Source of the DNA: Holophagales bacterium
GTDB taxonomy: Bacteria > Acidobacteriota > Thermoanaerobaculia > UBA5066
DNA length: 64,000 bases
Reading direction: 5' to 3'
Assembly (NCBI GenBank): GCA_016714815.1
Contig: JADKBZ010000001.1
Span: forward strand, 496,001-560,000
In this document: positions 16,174 to 23,450 of the stretch, piece by piece
Layout: every line of letters starts with the position of its first letter
Numbering within the stretch: the first letter of the stretch is position 1
Notes under the pieces: generated by a model
Database searches by the model: none
The model's input: only the letters and a program-made list of their open reading frames with translations
Told to the model about the DNA's origin: nothing
Translations under genes and position numbers: made by a program

Positions 16174-17630
16174 GCGTCGAGAATCTCCCGGAGGAGACGG
16201 TTCACGAGCGCGGGGCTCGCCTTGCCCCGGGTCGCCTTCATCACCTGGCCGACGAACCAGCCGAACGCGGCGACCTTCCCTCCGCGGTAGTCGGCGGCCT
16301 GCGCCGGATTCGCGGCGACGACCTCGGCGACGGAGGCACGGATCGCCCCCTCGTCCGTCACCTGGACGAGCCCCTTCTCGCGGATCAGAGTGTCGACGTC
16401 GGCGCCGTCCTCGCAGAGAAGAGGGAAGAGCTCCTTGGCGATCTTCCCCGAGATCGTCCCGTCGTCGATCCGCGCCACGAGGCGCGCGACGGTGGCGGGA
16501 GCGACGGGAAGTCGCCCCTCCTGCCGGTCGGCGTCGGTCATCCGGGCGAGGAGGTCGCCGAGGAACCAGTTCGCCACTCCCTTTGCATTCGAAGGGTGCA
16601 GCGCAACGGCCTCCTCGAAGGCGTCGGCGAGGGGCCGCGTCGCGCAGAGCGTCGCGGCGTCGGACGAAGGAAGGCCGAGGCCGGAGGCCAGCCGCGCCGC
16701 GCGCGGCTCCGGCAGCTCGGGGAGGGCGGCGGCGACGGCGTCCCGCCAGGAGTCGTCGACGACGAGGGGGCCGAGGTCGGGGTCGGGGAAGTAGCGATAG
16801 TCCATCGCCTCCTCCTTCGACCTCATCGGACGCGTCGTGCCGCTTCCCGGGTCGAAGAGGCGCGTCTCCTGGACGACCTCGTCTCCCCGGCGGAGCGTCT
16901 CGGTCTGGCGGGCGATCTCGTGCTCGAGGGCCTTCTTCACGTGCGCGATGGAGTTGAGGTTCTTGACCTCGACCTTCGTTCCGAGCGCCGCCGTTCCGGC
17001 CGGCCGGATCGAGACGTTGGCGTCGCAGCGCAGGGACCCTTCCTCCATGTTGCCGTCGGAGGCCCCGACCCAGCGGACGAGCCGGCGGAGCCGCACGAGG
17101 TAGTCGTAGGCCTCCTCGGGCGAGCGGATATCGGGCTCGGTGACGATCTCGGCGAGCGGGGTGCCGGCGCGGTTCAGGTCGACGAACGAGGAGTCGGCCG
17201 GGGCGTCGTCCCAGGGCGCCTCGTGCATCGACTTGCCGGCGTCTTCCTCGAGGTGGATCCGGTGGAGGCGGATCGCGCGGGGGGCTCCGGCCTCGCCCCG
17301 GACCTCGATGCTCCCGCCCGTCGCGAGCGGCCGTTCGTACTGCGAGATCTGGTAGCCCTTCGGGAGGTCCGGGTAGAAGTAGTTCTTCCTCTCGAAGACG
17401 GACGTGCCGTGGACCCGGCAGCCGGTCGCCAGGGCGAGGCGCAGGGCGAGGCTCACCATCTCGCGGTTCAGGACGGGGAGCGCGCCCGGGTAGCCGAGGC
17501 AGACGGGGCAGACGGCGGTGTTCGCGCTCGCGCCGAAGACGACCGGGCACGCGCAGAACGCCTTCGTCCGCGTCTTCAGCTGGGCGTGGACTTCCAGCCC
17601 GATGACCGTTTCGAAGTCGGGTGACGGCAT
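16170..17630 (-). CDS. gatB: Asp-tRNA(Asn)/Glu-tRNA(Gln) amidotransferase subunit B
   Basis: 486 residues, full length. Catalyses, with GatA and GatC, amidation of misacylated Glu-tRNA(Gln) or Asp-tRNA(Asn). Hallmarks: IGLEVHAQLKT at the N-terminus, zinc cysteines in FCACPVVFG and AVCPVCLGYPG, NREMV, and the tail GWFVGQVMK. gatA and gatC are not in the window. The stop overlaps ftsE. Confidence 0.96.
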   Translation of the reverse strand: MPSPDFETVIGLEVHAQLKTRTKAFCACPVVFGASANTAVCPVCLGYPGALPVLNREMVSLALRLALATGCRVHGTSVFERKNYFYPDLPKGYQISQYERPLATGGSIEVRGEAGAPRAIRLHRIHLEEDAGKSMHEAPWDDAPADSSFVDLNRAGTPLAEIVTEPDIRSPEEAYDYLVRLRRLVRWVGASDGNMEEGSLRCDANVSIRPAGTAALGTKVEVKNLNSIAHVKKALEHEIARQTETLRRGDEVVQETRLFDPGSGTTRPMRSKEEAMDYRYFPDPDLGPLVVDDSWRDAVAAALPELPEPRAARLASGLGLPSSDAATLCATRPLADAFEEAVALHPSNAKGVANWFLGDLLARMTDADRQEGRLPVAPATVARLVARIDDGTISGKIAKELFPLLCEDGADVDTLIREKGLVQVTDEGAIRASVAEVVAANPAQAADYRGGKVAAFGWFVGQVMKATRGKASPALVNRLLREILDA

Positions 17631-17743
17631 TGGAGGGGCGAGTCTAGCCGAGGCCGCAGACGACCGGGCGGCCGCCTTGCGAGGCCCGTGCGGCTAGAAT
17701 CGCCGTCCCGCGCGTCTCTCCCGTCCCGCCGGGCGATCCCACC

Positions 17744-18706
17744 ATGTCACGCCATTCCGCGCTCCAGCCTCACGCGCCAGGCCTTCGCCCCGACGTCCCG
17801 CCGATCGTCTCGCGCCTCACCCACGCGACGTTCGGGCTCTGGTTCCCGTTCTTTCGGTGGCTCGTCCTGCGCTTCCCGCCCGAGTGGGTGGCGCGACTGG
17901 CGGCCGCCACGGCGGAGCGGGCGATCTGGGCGCGGGAGACGGTGCGCGAGGCGATTCTCGACAACCACGCCGCCGTCCTCGGGCTCCCGCCGTGGCGGCG
18001 CGAGGTGGAGGATTCGGCCCGGGCGATGCTCGAGCACCACTCGCGTTCCTGGATCGACCTCCTCCGCTTCTCCGAGCGTCCGCCGACGAATCTCGAGGAG
18101 ATCGTTCCGCGTCGCCTGGGGACCGAGTATCTCGTCGCGGCCCGGGACGCCGGGAAGGGGGCGATCCTCCTGACGGCGCACGTCGGAAACTTCGAGATCG
18201 GCGGCTTCTTCCTCGGGGCGATCGGCCTGAAGGTGGCGGTCGTCTACCTCGCCGATCCGTCGCCGATCGTCGAGCGTGACCGAAAGGCCGCGCGGGACCG
18301 CCTCGGAATCCGGTCGCTGGAGATGAAGTCGGATTTCTCGGCGGTGAAGATCCTTCGGAGCCTCGAGGAGGGGTACTTCGTCGCGATCCAGGGAGACCGC
18401 GATTACGCCGGGACGGGGCGGACGTTGCCGTTCCTGGGCCGGAGCGTGTCGTTCCCCGTCGGTCCGTTCCGGATCGCCGCCGCCTCGGGGGTGCCGCTCC
18501 TGCCGGTCTTCGTCCTCAGGGAGAAGGACGGAACCTACCGGACGGTCGTCGAAGCTCCGATCCGGGTCGAGGCGGCCTCGCGCGGCGGGCGCGAGGAGGC
18601 GGAGCGGGCCGCGATGATGGAATTCGTCGCGATCCTGGAGCGGACGGTTCGGGAGAACGGCGAGCAGTGGTTCATGTTCTCCCGCTTCTGGGAGCCGCCG
18701 GTCTGA
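17744..18706 (+). CDS. LpxL/HtrB-family lysophospholipid (lipid A) acyltransferase
   Basis: 320 residues. The core acyltransferase motif HxxxxE is present as TAHVGNFE (GAILLTAHVGNFEIGGF), followed by IQGDRDYAGTGRTLPFLGR and a PLLPVFVLREKDG strand. The family transfers late acyl chains onto lipid A precursors at the inner membrane; other amphiphilic acceptors are possible in this lineage. It is divergent from gatB. Confidence 0.88.
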   Translation: MSRHSALQPHAPGLRPDVPPIVSRLTHATFGLWFPFFRWLVLRFPPEWVARLAAATAERAIWARETVREAILDNHAAVLGLPPWRREVEDSARAMLEHHSRSWIDLLRFSERPPTNLEEIVPRRLGTEYLVAARDAGKGAILLTAHVGNFEIGGFFLGAIGLKVAVVYLADPSPIVERDRKAARDRLGIRSLEMKSDFSAVKILRSLEEGYFVAIQGDRDYAGTGRTLPFLGRSVSFPVGPFRIAAASGVPLLPVFVLREKDGTYRTVVEAPIRVEAASRGGREEAERAAMMEFVAILERTVRENGEQWFMFSRFWEPPV

Positions 18707-18732
18707 GGCGGGCCTGCCCGTGGAACGCCCCT

Positions 18733-18741
18733 TGCTAGACT
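18733..18741 (+). promoter_or_regulatory. candidate extended -10 promoter
   Basis: TGC followed by TAGACT (18736-18741), an extended -10 form, about 45 bases before the ATG at 18786. The -35 region has no good match. Confidence 0.35.
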
Positions 18742-18785
18742 CGGTTCTCTCTGGCGAAAACCGCCGGAACGGCCCACTTCGACCC

Positions 18786-19589
18786 ATGAAGATCCTCCTC
18801 GCCATCGACCCTCGTCAGCCGCACGCGGCCTACAGGGACGCCCTCCTCGCTGCCGGGGCTCTCCCGGAGGAAGTGGAGATCGTCCAGCCGGGAGGCGTCC
18901 TTCCCGAGGAGTTCGACGGGCTTCTCCTGTCGGGCGGAGCCGACGTCGACCCGTCGCGCTACGGCGAGGCGAAGGTGAACGGCTCGGTCCGGACCAGCGT
19001 GGAGCGGGACGGGCTCGACTTCGAGCTCTTCTCGCGGGCGGAACGCCTCGGCGTGCCGGTCTTCGGCATCTGCCGCGGGCTGCAGGTCCTCAACGTCGCC
19101 CTCGGCGGGACCCTCTGGCAGGACCTCCCCGCGCAGCGGTCTCGCGGCGTCGAACACTCGTTCTCGACCAGCGACGGTCACGACCCGGCCCATCCCGCGC
19201 ACGAGATCCGGGCCGCCCGGATCCCGCCGCGCACGCTCCCCCTGTCGGTCGCGCTCGCGGCGACGGACGGGCTCCGCGTGAACTCCCGTCACCACCAGGC
19301 GGTCAAGGAGCTCGCGCCGGGCCTCGTCGCGCTCGCCACGTCGCCCGACGGCCTCGTGGAGGCGTTCGCCCGCGAGTCCGGGCCGTTTCTCGCCGCGGTC
19401 CAGTGGCACCCGGAGAACCTGATCGCCAGGGCGGACCAGAAGGCCCTCTTCGAGGCGTTCCTCGCCGCAGCGCGTCCCCGCGCGGCTCGTGCCAAGAGCC
19501 CCCACGAAACCCCGCTCGGGACCCTGGATATCGGCGAGCCCTCCTCGCCGGCCGTCCGCGGTTCCGACAAGAAACCGGAGCCCGCATGA
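18786..19589 (+). CDS. gamma-glutamyl-GABA hydrolase-like class I amidotransferase (PuuD family)
   Basis: 267 residues. Class I glutamine-amidotransferase-like hydrolase: GLLLSGGADVDPSRYGE, nucleophile Cys96 in FGICRGLQVLNVALGG, and catalytic His in VQWHPEN. This pattern fits the peptidase C26/PuuD group that cleaves gamma-glutamyl amides. A C-terminal extension of about 40 residues is not typical. The stop overlaps the next gene (ATGA). Confidence 0.88.
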   Translation: MKILLAIDPRQPHAAYRDALLAAGALPEEVEIVQPGGVLPEEFDGLLLSGGADVDPSRYGEAKVNGSVRTSVERDGLDFELFSRAERLGVPVFGICRGLQVLNVALGGTLWQDLPAQRSRGVEHSFSTSDGHDPAHPAHEIRAARIPPRTLPLSVALAATDGLRVNSRHHQAVKELAPGLVALATSPDGLVEAFARESGPFLAAVQWHPENLIARADQKALFEAFLAAARPRAARAKSPHETPLGTLDIGEPSSPAVRGSDKKPEPA

Positions 19590-20572
19590 CCATTCGCACC
19601 GTCCTCTCTGCCGCCCTTCTCTCCCTCGCCGCCTTCGGAAGCGCCGCACTGGCCCAGGTGCCGGTCGCCGTGCCGACTCCGCCTCCACTGCCGGCCGGCG
19701 TCCCGGCGTTCGAGGTGGCCCAGTACAACTCGTTCACCTGGTACGGCCGCTTCGGATTCACGAACTGCGCGTTCCTCGACATGGGGGACGGCGTCCTCGT
19801 CATCGACACGGGTTGGACGAAGCAGGACGCCGAGAACCTCAAGGCGCAGATCAAGGAGAAGACGAAGGGCAAGCCCATCCGCTGGATCGTGCTGACGCAG
19901 ACGGACATCGACTCCAACGGCGGGATCGAGGCGTTCCTTCCGACGGACGCGACGATCTTCGTCCACGCCCGCGCGGCGGACGTGCTGTCGAACAGTCTCT
20001 TCCGTCCCGCCGCGGGCCAGAAGCGTCCGACCGTCGTCGGGGTCACGGACCAGCTCGTCGTCTCCGCGGGCGGGCGCCGGCTCGAGCTCGTCGCCGCACC
20101 CGGATCAGCCCATTCGGCCTACGACCTCGCGGTCCTCTGCAACGACAACGGTCTCGCGTTCGTCGGCGACCTCCTGACGCCTGGCCGCTGCCCGAACATG
20201 CAGGGCGAGGCCGCCGACCCCGTCGGCTGGATCGAGATGATCGATCGGGTCCGGAAGCTCAACCCGGCGGGACTCGTGGCGAGCCGAGGCGAGCCGACGA
20301 AGATGGTGTTCCAGGAGCTGGAGCAGACGACCAGCTATCTCGATCGCGTCGTCCGGTTCCTCTCGGAGCAGAAGGTCAAGAACGCCCCGGAAGCGCGTGT
20401 CGCGGCCGAGCTGTCGATGAAGAAGCTGGGCGACTACTGCCCGCAGCGGGCCGACAACGCCAACGTCCTCGCGCTCTATCGCCGGATGCAGGCCGACGGG
20501 TCGTTCTCTTCTCCGGTGGCAGGGGATCCGACGACTCCGCCCGTCGCGAAGCCCTCGCCGGCGCCCAAGTGA
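19586..20572 (+). CDS. secreted metallo-beta-lactamase-fold protein with degenerate zinc site
   Basis: 328 residues with a signal peptide ending AALAQ. The fold is recognisable from VLVIDTGWTKQDAENLKAQI, a strand ending WIVLTQTDIDSNGG where THxHxDH is expected, AHSAYDLAVL and FVGDLLTPG. The zinc ligands are mostly replaced: Gln105, Asp107 and Ser110 stand at the three His positions, with only Asp109 kept. Classical hydrolase activity is doubtful. Translation is coupled to the upstream PuuD-like gene by an ATGA overlap. Confidence 0.78.
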   Translation: MTIRTVLSAALLSLAAFGSAALAQVPVAVPTPPPLPAGVPAFEVAQYNSFTWYGRFGFTNCAFLDMGDGVLVIDTGWTKQDAENLKAQIKEKTKGKPIRWIVLTQTDIDSNGGIEAFLPTDATIFVHARAADVLSNSLFRPAAGQKRPTVVGVTDQLVVSAGGRRLELVAAPGSAHSAYDLAVLCNDNGLAFVGDLLTPGRCPNMQGEAADPVGWIEMIDRVRKLNPAGLVASRGEPTKMVFQELEQTTSYLDRVVRFLSEQKVKNAPEARVAAELSMKKLGDYCPQRADNANVLALYRRMQADGSFSSPVAGDPTTPPVAKPSPAPK

Positions 20573-20580
20573 AGAAAACT

Positions 20581-20664
20581 CCGCGGTGACCGCAGGGACC
20601 GCGGAGACACTTCGACACCCCCCTGGAAAATGAGAATCCCGGCCGGTTGATCACTCCGGCCGGG
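20581..20664. terminator. two adjacent hairpins between convergent genes
   Basis: First: CCGCGGT (20581-20587) with ACCGCGG (20598-20604). Second: CCCGGCCGG (20638-20646) with CCGGCCGGG (20656-20664), a 9-bp stem and 9-base loop. No U-tract. They lie between the convergent metallo-beta-lactamase-fold gene and queF, so a bidirectional termination role is plausible. The rest of 20665-20840 shows nothing recognisable. Confidence 0.5.
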
Positions 20665-20840
20665 ACATACCTGAGAGCGACGGGTCCTCCGAACTCACGA
20701 TCGCCCTCGTCCGGTTGAGCCGCGTCCGCGGCCCGTCTTCCCTTCGCGGGGTCGATCTGGGATCGCCCCGGAAAGAACCTTTCGACGTTGGAAAGAGCTT
20801 CCGGATCCACTGAAGAACATGGGTCCGGGAAGGGTCTCTG

Positions 20841-21239
20841 TCAAGCTCCTTCGGCGCGCGGCCAGCGCGCTTCGACGGTCGTCTGGATCCCTCCGCGAGG
20901 CGTGAAGACGCCCCTGACGGCCATCCGTCGCGGCCGTGTCGCCGCCACGAGATCGGCGAGGACGCGGTTCACGACGTTCTCGTTGAAAATCCCGAGGTTC
21001 CTGTAGGCGAGGAGGTATTCCTTGAAGGACTTCAGCTCCACGCAGTGGGCGTCGGGAACGTAGGTCACGACGAGCGTCGCGAAGTCGGGGAGGCCCGTCT
21101 TCGGGCAGATGGAGGTGAACTCCGGGATCGTGATCGCCACCTCGTAGTCGTCCCCGTACTGGGAGGGCCACGTCTCGAGCTCGGGGAGCGCCGCCTTGGT
21201 CCCCGCGGCGGCGTGGTCGTCTGTGTAGCCGGTCGTCAT
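20841..21239 (-). CDS. queF: NADPH-dependent 7-cyano-7-deazaguanine reductase
   Basis: 132 residues, the short single-domain (unimodular) form. Reduces preQ0 to preQ1 in queuosine biosynthesis. Nucleophile Cys45 is in TSICPKTGLPDFA, and the substrate/NADPH segment CVELKSFKEYLLAYRN and the FNENVVNRV motif follow. The ATG at 21239 is preferred; an upstream frame extension looks non-coding. queC, queD and queE are absent from the window. It is divergent from lepB. Confidence 0.94.
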   Translation of the reverse strand: MTTGYTDDHAAAGTKAALPELETWPSQYGDDYEVAITIPEFTSICPKTGLPDFATLVVTYVPDAHCVELKSFKEYLLAYRNLGIFNENVVNRVLADLVAATRPRRMAVRGVFTPRGGIQTTVEARWPRAEGA

Positions 21240-21295
21240 GGCGGGAGGATAGCCCGGCCGGACCCTGGCCCGGAATGTGCGACACTCCGCGCCCG

Positions 21296-22000
21296 ATGGC
21301 AATTTCGCCCGAGAAACGCAAGCAGATCCTGAAGGACATCCGGCAGCTCGTTCTGATGGCTGCGGTCATCCTGACCGGCCGGTCGGTCCTCGCCGACTGG
21401 TATGTCGTTCCGACCGGCTCGATGAAGCCGACGATCCTGGAAGGGGACCGCGTCTTCGTCTGGAAGTCGGCCTACCAGATCCGCGTGCCGTTCTCGAAGA
21501 TCCGCATCATGAAGACAGGGGTGCCCCGGCGCGGCGACGTCGTCGTCGTGAGGAACCCGGACGGCGGAAGCGTCCCGTTCGTCAAGCGGCTGATCGGCCT
21601 GCCGGGCGACGTCGTGGAGCTGCGAAACGAGGCGCTCCTCGTGAACGGAAAGCCGCAGAAGGTGACGTTCCTCCCCCCGCGCAATCTCGAGGACGGCGAG
21701 ATCGAGATCCTCGGAACGGAGGGCCTCGACGGGAGGACCCACCCGATCCGGATCCTCCCCGAGAAGCCTGCCCTCCGAAATTTCGGTCCGATCACGGTTC
21801 CCGAGGGAGAGGTCTTCCTGATGGGGGACAACCGGGACGAAAGCCGCGATGCGCGCTTCTTTGGCACCCGGCCGATCATCGACCTCCTGGGTCGTTCCGT
21901 CGGAGTGATGTGGAGCTGGAACCCCGTCTTCACGAAGGGGCCGCGGCTTTCCAGGTTCGGCCGGGCATTCATCACGTCGGCCAACGAAGCGAAGCCCTGA
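21296..22000 (+). CDS. lepB: signal peptidase I
   Basis: 234 residues. Cleaves signal peptides at the outer face of the inner membrane. One N-terminal hydrophobic segment (LVLMAAVILTGRSVLADW) anchors it. Catalytic Ser42 is in VPTGSMKPTI, general-base Lys97 is in VKRLIGLPGD, and GDNRDESRDARFFG near the C-terminus is the conserved box E. The start is the ATG at 21296. Confidence 0.95.
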   Translation: MAISPEKRKQILKDIRQLVLMAAVILTGRSVLADWYVVPTGSMKPTILEGDRVFVWKSAYQIRVPFSKIRIMKTGVPRRGDVVVVRNPDGGSVPFVKRLIGLPGDVVELRNEALLVNGKPQKVTFLPPRNLEDGEIEILGTEGLDGRTHPIRILPEKPALRNFGPITVPEGEVFLMGDNRDESRDARFFGTRPIIDLLGRSVGVMWSWNPVFTKGPRLSRFGRAFITSANEAKP

Positions 22001-22031
22001 CGAGACCGGGCCCCTGCCGGTGGGCAGGGAT

Positions 22032-22060
22032 TTGCGATTCCGCTCGTCTGGAACTATTCT
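22032..22060 (+). promoter_or_regulatory. promoter of the Fur-family gene, probably leaderless
   Basis: TTGCGA (22032-22037), a 17-base spacer, TATTCT (22055-22060). The GTG start is only 7 bases after the -10 box, where transcription should begin, so the mRNA may have no leader. ATTCTAA (22056-22062) also resembles a Fur/PerR half-site, hinting at autoregulation. Confidence 0.5.
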
Positions 22061-22067
22061 AAATCTC

Positions 22068-22484
22068 GTGAGGATCGACGACGAGAGCCTGAAAGGGCTG
22101 CTGCGAGCCAGGGGACTCCGGGTGACGGAACCCCGGGTCGCGGTTCTCGCCTACCTCGCCTCGACGGACCGGCACCCGACGGCCGAGGACGTCGAGACGG
22201 CCATCAACGCCAACGGGCAGGTCCTCTCCCGCGCCTCCGTCTACAACGTCCTCCATTCCCTCACGCGGGCGGGACTCGTGGCCGGGATGAGCGTGACGGA
22301 CGGCGCGGCCCGATACGACGCCCACGTCGCCCCGCATCACCACCTCCTCTGCCGGACCTGCGGCCGGGTGGAGGACGTGCCGTGGCAGGACTTCGGGATC
22401 GCAGAACGGGGAGTCCTCCCCGACGGGAGATCCGTCCGGACCCTCGCCCTCACGCTCGACGGCGTCTGCAACGCCTGCTGCTGA
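22068..22484 (+). CDS. Fur/PerR-family metalloregulator
   Basis: 138 residues. Winged helix RVTEPRVAVLAYLASTDRHPTAEDV and LSRASVYNVLHSLTRAGLV, then metal-site residues in DAHVAPHHHLLCRTCGRVEDV, and a second cysteine pair CNAC at the very end, giving the structural zinc site. More PerR-like than Fur-like by length. No SD precedes the GTG start; a promoter lies directly in front. An upstream in-frame GTG at 22020 would place the promoter inside the gene. Confidence 0.9.
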   Translation: MRIDDESLKGLLRARGLRVTEPRVAVLAYLASTDRHPTAEDVETAINANGQVLSRASVYNVLHSLTRAGLVAGMSVTDGAARYDAHVAPHHHLLCRTCGRVEDVPWQDFGIAERGVLPDGRSVRTLALTLDGVCNACC

Positions 22485-22523
22485 GCCGGCGTTCGCTGCC
22501 GGGAGCGCGGCGAAACCAGGCTC

Positions 22524-22557
22524 GGGGACCGGGGACTGGAGAGGGGAAGACCGGGGG
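22524..22557 (+). other. G-quadruplex motif
   Basis: Four runs of at least four G (22524-27, 22531-34, 22543-46, 22553-57) with loops of 3, 8 and 6 bases, followed by more G runs to 22573. On the coding strand, 40 bases after the Fur-family stop, so it would lie in that 3' UTR. Confidence 0.5.
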
Positions 22558-22697
22558 ACCGGGAGAACCGGGGAGCCAGAGAACCCAGCTTCACCGTCTC
22601 GTCGGTCCCGCAGGGGGCCGCGTGCGGAGCGGGGCATCCCGCGGCCGCCTGCTCCGCGCGCCCGACCCGCTTCCGAGCTCGCTCCGGCCGGGCGGGG

Positions 22698-22737
22698 GGC
22701 CCGCGCGAACTCGCTTCGCTCAAACAGCGCGCGGGCC
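22698..22737. repeat. inverted repeat, 10-bp arms
   Basis: GGCCCGCGCG (22698-22707) pairs with CGCGCGGGCC (22728-22737) around a 20-base loop. No gene or U-tract is attached; function unknown. Confidence 0.45.
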
Positions 22738-22972
22738 TGATCCCCGCCCGGTCCTCGCGAACTCGAGCGGGTCCCCGGGCGCGCTCAGAGGGCGGCTCGC
22801 GGGACGCCCCGCCCCACCCGCGGCCGGCGAGCTTCGGCATCCGCAGGGATCCGCCTTCGGCGGCCGAGGACAGGCGCGCGGAGAACGCTCTTGGTGATCC
22901 AGGGACCGACGACTGGTGAACTCCAGTGGGAGAGGGGCCCGACCCCCTCCGATTAGTGGAGTCGTATAGTAG

Positions 22973-22991
22973 AAAATCAAGACCTGACCCC
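22973..22991 (+). repeat. REP/RAYT-type terminal fragment
   Basis: The segment ends in ACCTGACCCC (22982-22991), the same ten bases that end the right arm of the palindrome at 55630-55688. This phrase is common at ends of REP-associated elements. No transposase is nearby. Confidence 0.4.
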
Positions 22992-23389
22992 ATGGTTCGT
23001 GGTTCGGGGACCTTCGTTCCTTGCTTCGCCAGGGGTGTGAGCGGGTGGGGGGGGTGTCCCGCGAGCGACCTTCGAGCACGGGCGGGGCCCCGCACGGCTC
23101 CGCGAGCAGGCCGCCGGATCAGGCGAGCGCGCGCGTGCAACGAGCGTAGCGAGGCGTTCGCGCTCGCCCCGGCGGCCCGCGGAGCGGAACCGATGCGGGT
23201 CGCCCGCGCGCAGCAGGCGCCGTGGGACGCCCCTCCCGCCCGCGACTCGTGCGGCACGATGAGGTGGGCTGGCTTCCTCCCGCGCTCCCGAGCTTCCGTG
23301 CTTCCGTCCTCGCTCCTGTGCTCTTGAGGTCCGGTGCGCTCGGCCCCCTCCCGCTCGACTCCGCCGTTCGTCGTCGTTCCCTCGTGGTG

Positions 23390-23429
23390 CTGAAAGAAAG
23401 AAAAAGGGGGAGGCGTTTCCGCCTCCCCC
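23390..23429 (-). terminator. intrinsic terminator of gltA
   Basis: On the minus strand a perfect 10-bp stem (23420-23429 with 23406-23415) with a 4-base GAAA loop is followed by TTTTTCTTTCTTT. It lies 21 bases after the gltA stop. The clearest terminator in the window. Confidence 0.9.
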
Positions 23430-23450
23430 TTCACCGGAATGGTTGCGTCG

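Larger units (their letters stand above)
22485..23389. other. non-coding GC-rich island
   Basis: About 900 bases between the Fur-family gene and the gltA terminator with no convincing gene in any frame. It contains a G-quadruplex motif (22524-22557), a long-arm inverted repeat (22698-22737), the 10-mer CGCGAACTCG twice (near 22704 and 22756), and a REP-like fragment (22973-22991). It does not show RNase P, tmRNA or SRP signatures. Composition and phrase repetition suggest accumulated repeat remnants. Confidence 0.6.

Noticed and set aside
23041..23330. Open frame of about 130 codons on the plus strand (22926-23327)
   Set aside because: Composition is Arg/Ala/Pro shadow-like, no ribosome site, no recognisable domain, and it spans the REP-type fragment.
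22500..23390. Search for RNase P RNA, tmRNA, SRP RNA or rRNA in the non-coding island
   Set aside because: No diagnostic conserved segments were recognised.
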